From Desmodus rotundus (taxonomy: Eukaryota; Chordata; Mammalia; Chiroptera; Phyllostomidae): DNA of 64,000 bases. Made by a program: the position numbers and the translations under genes. The notes below the pieces were generated by a model. The model saw only the letters and a list, made by a program, of their open reading frames with translations, had not been told where the DNA came from and ran no database searches. The stretch lies in NCBI RefSeq assembly GCF_022682495.2, contig NC_071387.1, forward strand, positions 200,548,143-200,612,142, in the 5' to 3' direction. Below, piece by piece: positions 63,116 through 64,000 of this stretch (within the stretch, counting starts at the first letter, position 1; every line of letters starts with the position of its first letter).

Positions 63116-64000
63116 TGTGTTGATTTGTATGTATAAATTATTTCTGGAAAGAAAGAGAAAAACTGATCAGAAATGAAGTTTAACAGGTAGACAGGAGCCA
63201 GTTCACAAAGGGACTTTTTTGGCAGCTAAGGATCATGTAGGTTCACCTACAGGAGTGTTTTCAAAGTGTGACCTGGGGACCACTTGCAAACCTGAAGAGC
63301 CTATTTTTAAAATGCTGAGTCAGCAACCTTTAAGGGCATGGTTCAGAAAGGCGGAGTCTGGGAGTTCTCCACAAAGTGAATCACAATCTTGGGAAGAGTT
63401 GGGGGGGGGGGCAAGGAAAGAACTAAGTAAGGTTCAGGCATCTTCACTTTAACAAATTCCCTAGGTGACTCTACAGGTTATGGGAGCTTTTGAGGAGTTC
63501 TCAGCAGAAGAGTAAAGTGGCCAGATGTTCACTTCAGATACACCACACTGGTGCCTGGGTCTGCAAGATTTGAGAGAGGTGAGGTTTCTGTTAGAAGGCT
63601 CTGGCAGTATCCCAGATCGGGTTCTTTAACTTGATAAATACTCATATTGCGTACACTATATTCACTGTACTCCATGCGGCAAAAGTATTGTCTGTCCAAG
63701 AACTACACAACCTAAGCTACACTACTGTTTGCAGAAAACAGAGTAAGGGAAACAAATTCCAAAGCACTACATCTCTCATATCTGTTAACATACAATAACT
63801 AGGTATAGTTAAATCCTGTAATAGAGGGACTGTTAGATGAAATTATCTCTTTCTGAAAATAATTTTTTTTAAATACTATAAATGAGAACCATTAAAGGGA
63901 CTTTGCAGCTGGGGGAGTAGACGGTGGACACTGCTCATTTCTCACTTAGTATATATCAAAATATTTTTTAATTAAAACCTTTTATTTTTATGTTTATAAG

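Larger units (their letters stand above)
58016..64000 (-). other. NADK2: NADK2 intron 1 (3-prime part)
   Basis: At least 6.0 kb with no exon. It contains a reverse LINE-1 3-prime end (60350-60560), old LINE-1 pieces (61690-62050 and 62495-63115) and a VES SINE (62647-62835). The stretch 58020-60340 has no recognised repeat, and neither does 63120-64000 apart from a G10 run near 63400. Confidence 0.75.

Noticed and set aside
58016..64000. NADK2 exon 1 within the window
   Set aside because: I looked on the minus strand for a GC-rich exon encoding the targeting peptide and the segment before LALKGSS. None found, so it lies past the right edge.

Overview
The window is mammalian nuclear DNA, most likely from a yangochiropteran (vesper-type) bat. 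The genes are spliced with GT-AG introns. Ten insertions carry the tRNA-derived head and CT-rich tail of VES SINEs, and there are two half-LINE-1 (HAL1) copies. The species call is inference from these repeat families; no database was searched.

Left part (1 to about 20190), plus strand: the last eight coding exons of SKP2, the F-box and leucine-rich-repeat substrate receptor of the SCF ubiquitin ligase. All exon phases join into one open frame of 332 residues, from the start of the F-box to the stop at 18508-18510. The N-terminal exons lie upstream of the window. The long last exon also contains the alternative tail of the minor SKP2 isoform, read from an internal acceptor near 20006; here that tail is shortened by a stop codon.

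Middle (about 20190 to 23490): a short gap between two genes that converge tail to tail. It is filled by a stack of mobile elements: an old antisense LINE-1, cut by a solo LTR with a 6-bp target duplication and by a 436-bp polyadenylated retrocopy, followed by a MER5A copy.

Right part (about 23490 to 64000), minus strand: eleven exons, by homology exons 2 to 12, of NADK2, the mitochondrial NAD kinase. Their lengths sum to 1029 nt, exactly 343 codons with the stop, and every junction keeps frame. Exon 1, with the targeting sequence, lies beyond the right edge. The introns are AT-rich and carry most of the SINEs, both HAL1 copies, several LINE-1 3-prime ends, MIR, MaLR-type and MER5 copies.

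The two genes are ordinary conserved mammalian genes; I see no operon, CRISPR array, phage or new enzyme system. The best leads are the truncated SKP2 isoform tail, two in-frame acceptors 15 nt apart in NADK2 exon 7, a perfect 16-bp inverted repeat at a HAL1 5-prime junction, a 5-prime-inverted LINE-1 insertion, and two CpG-rich fragments of unknown origin in SKP2 introns. Comparisons with human proteins are from memory.
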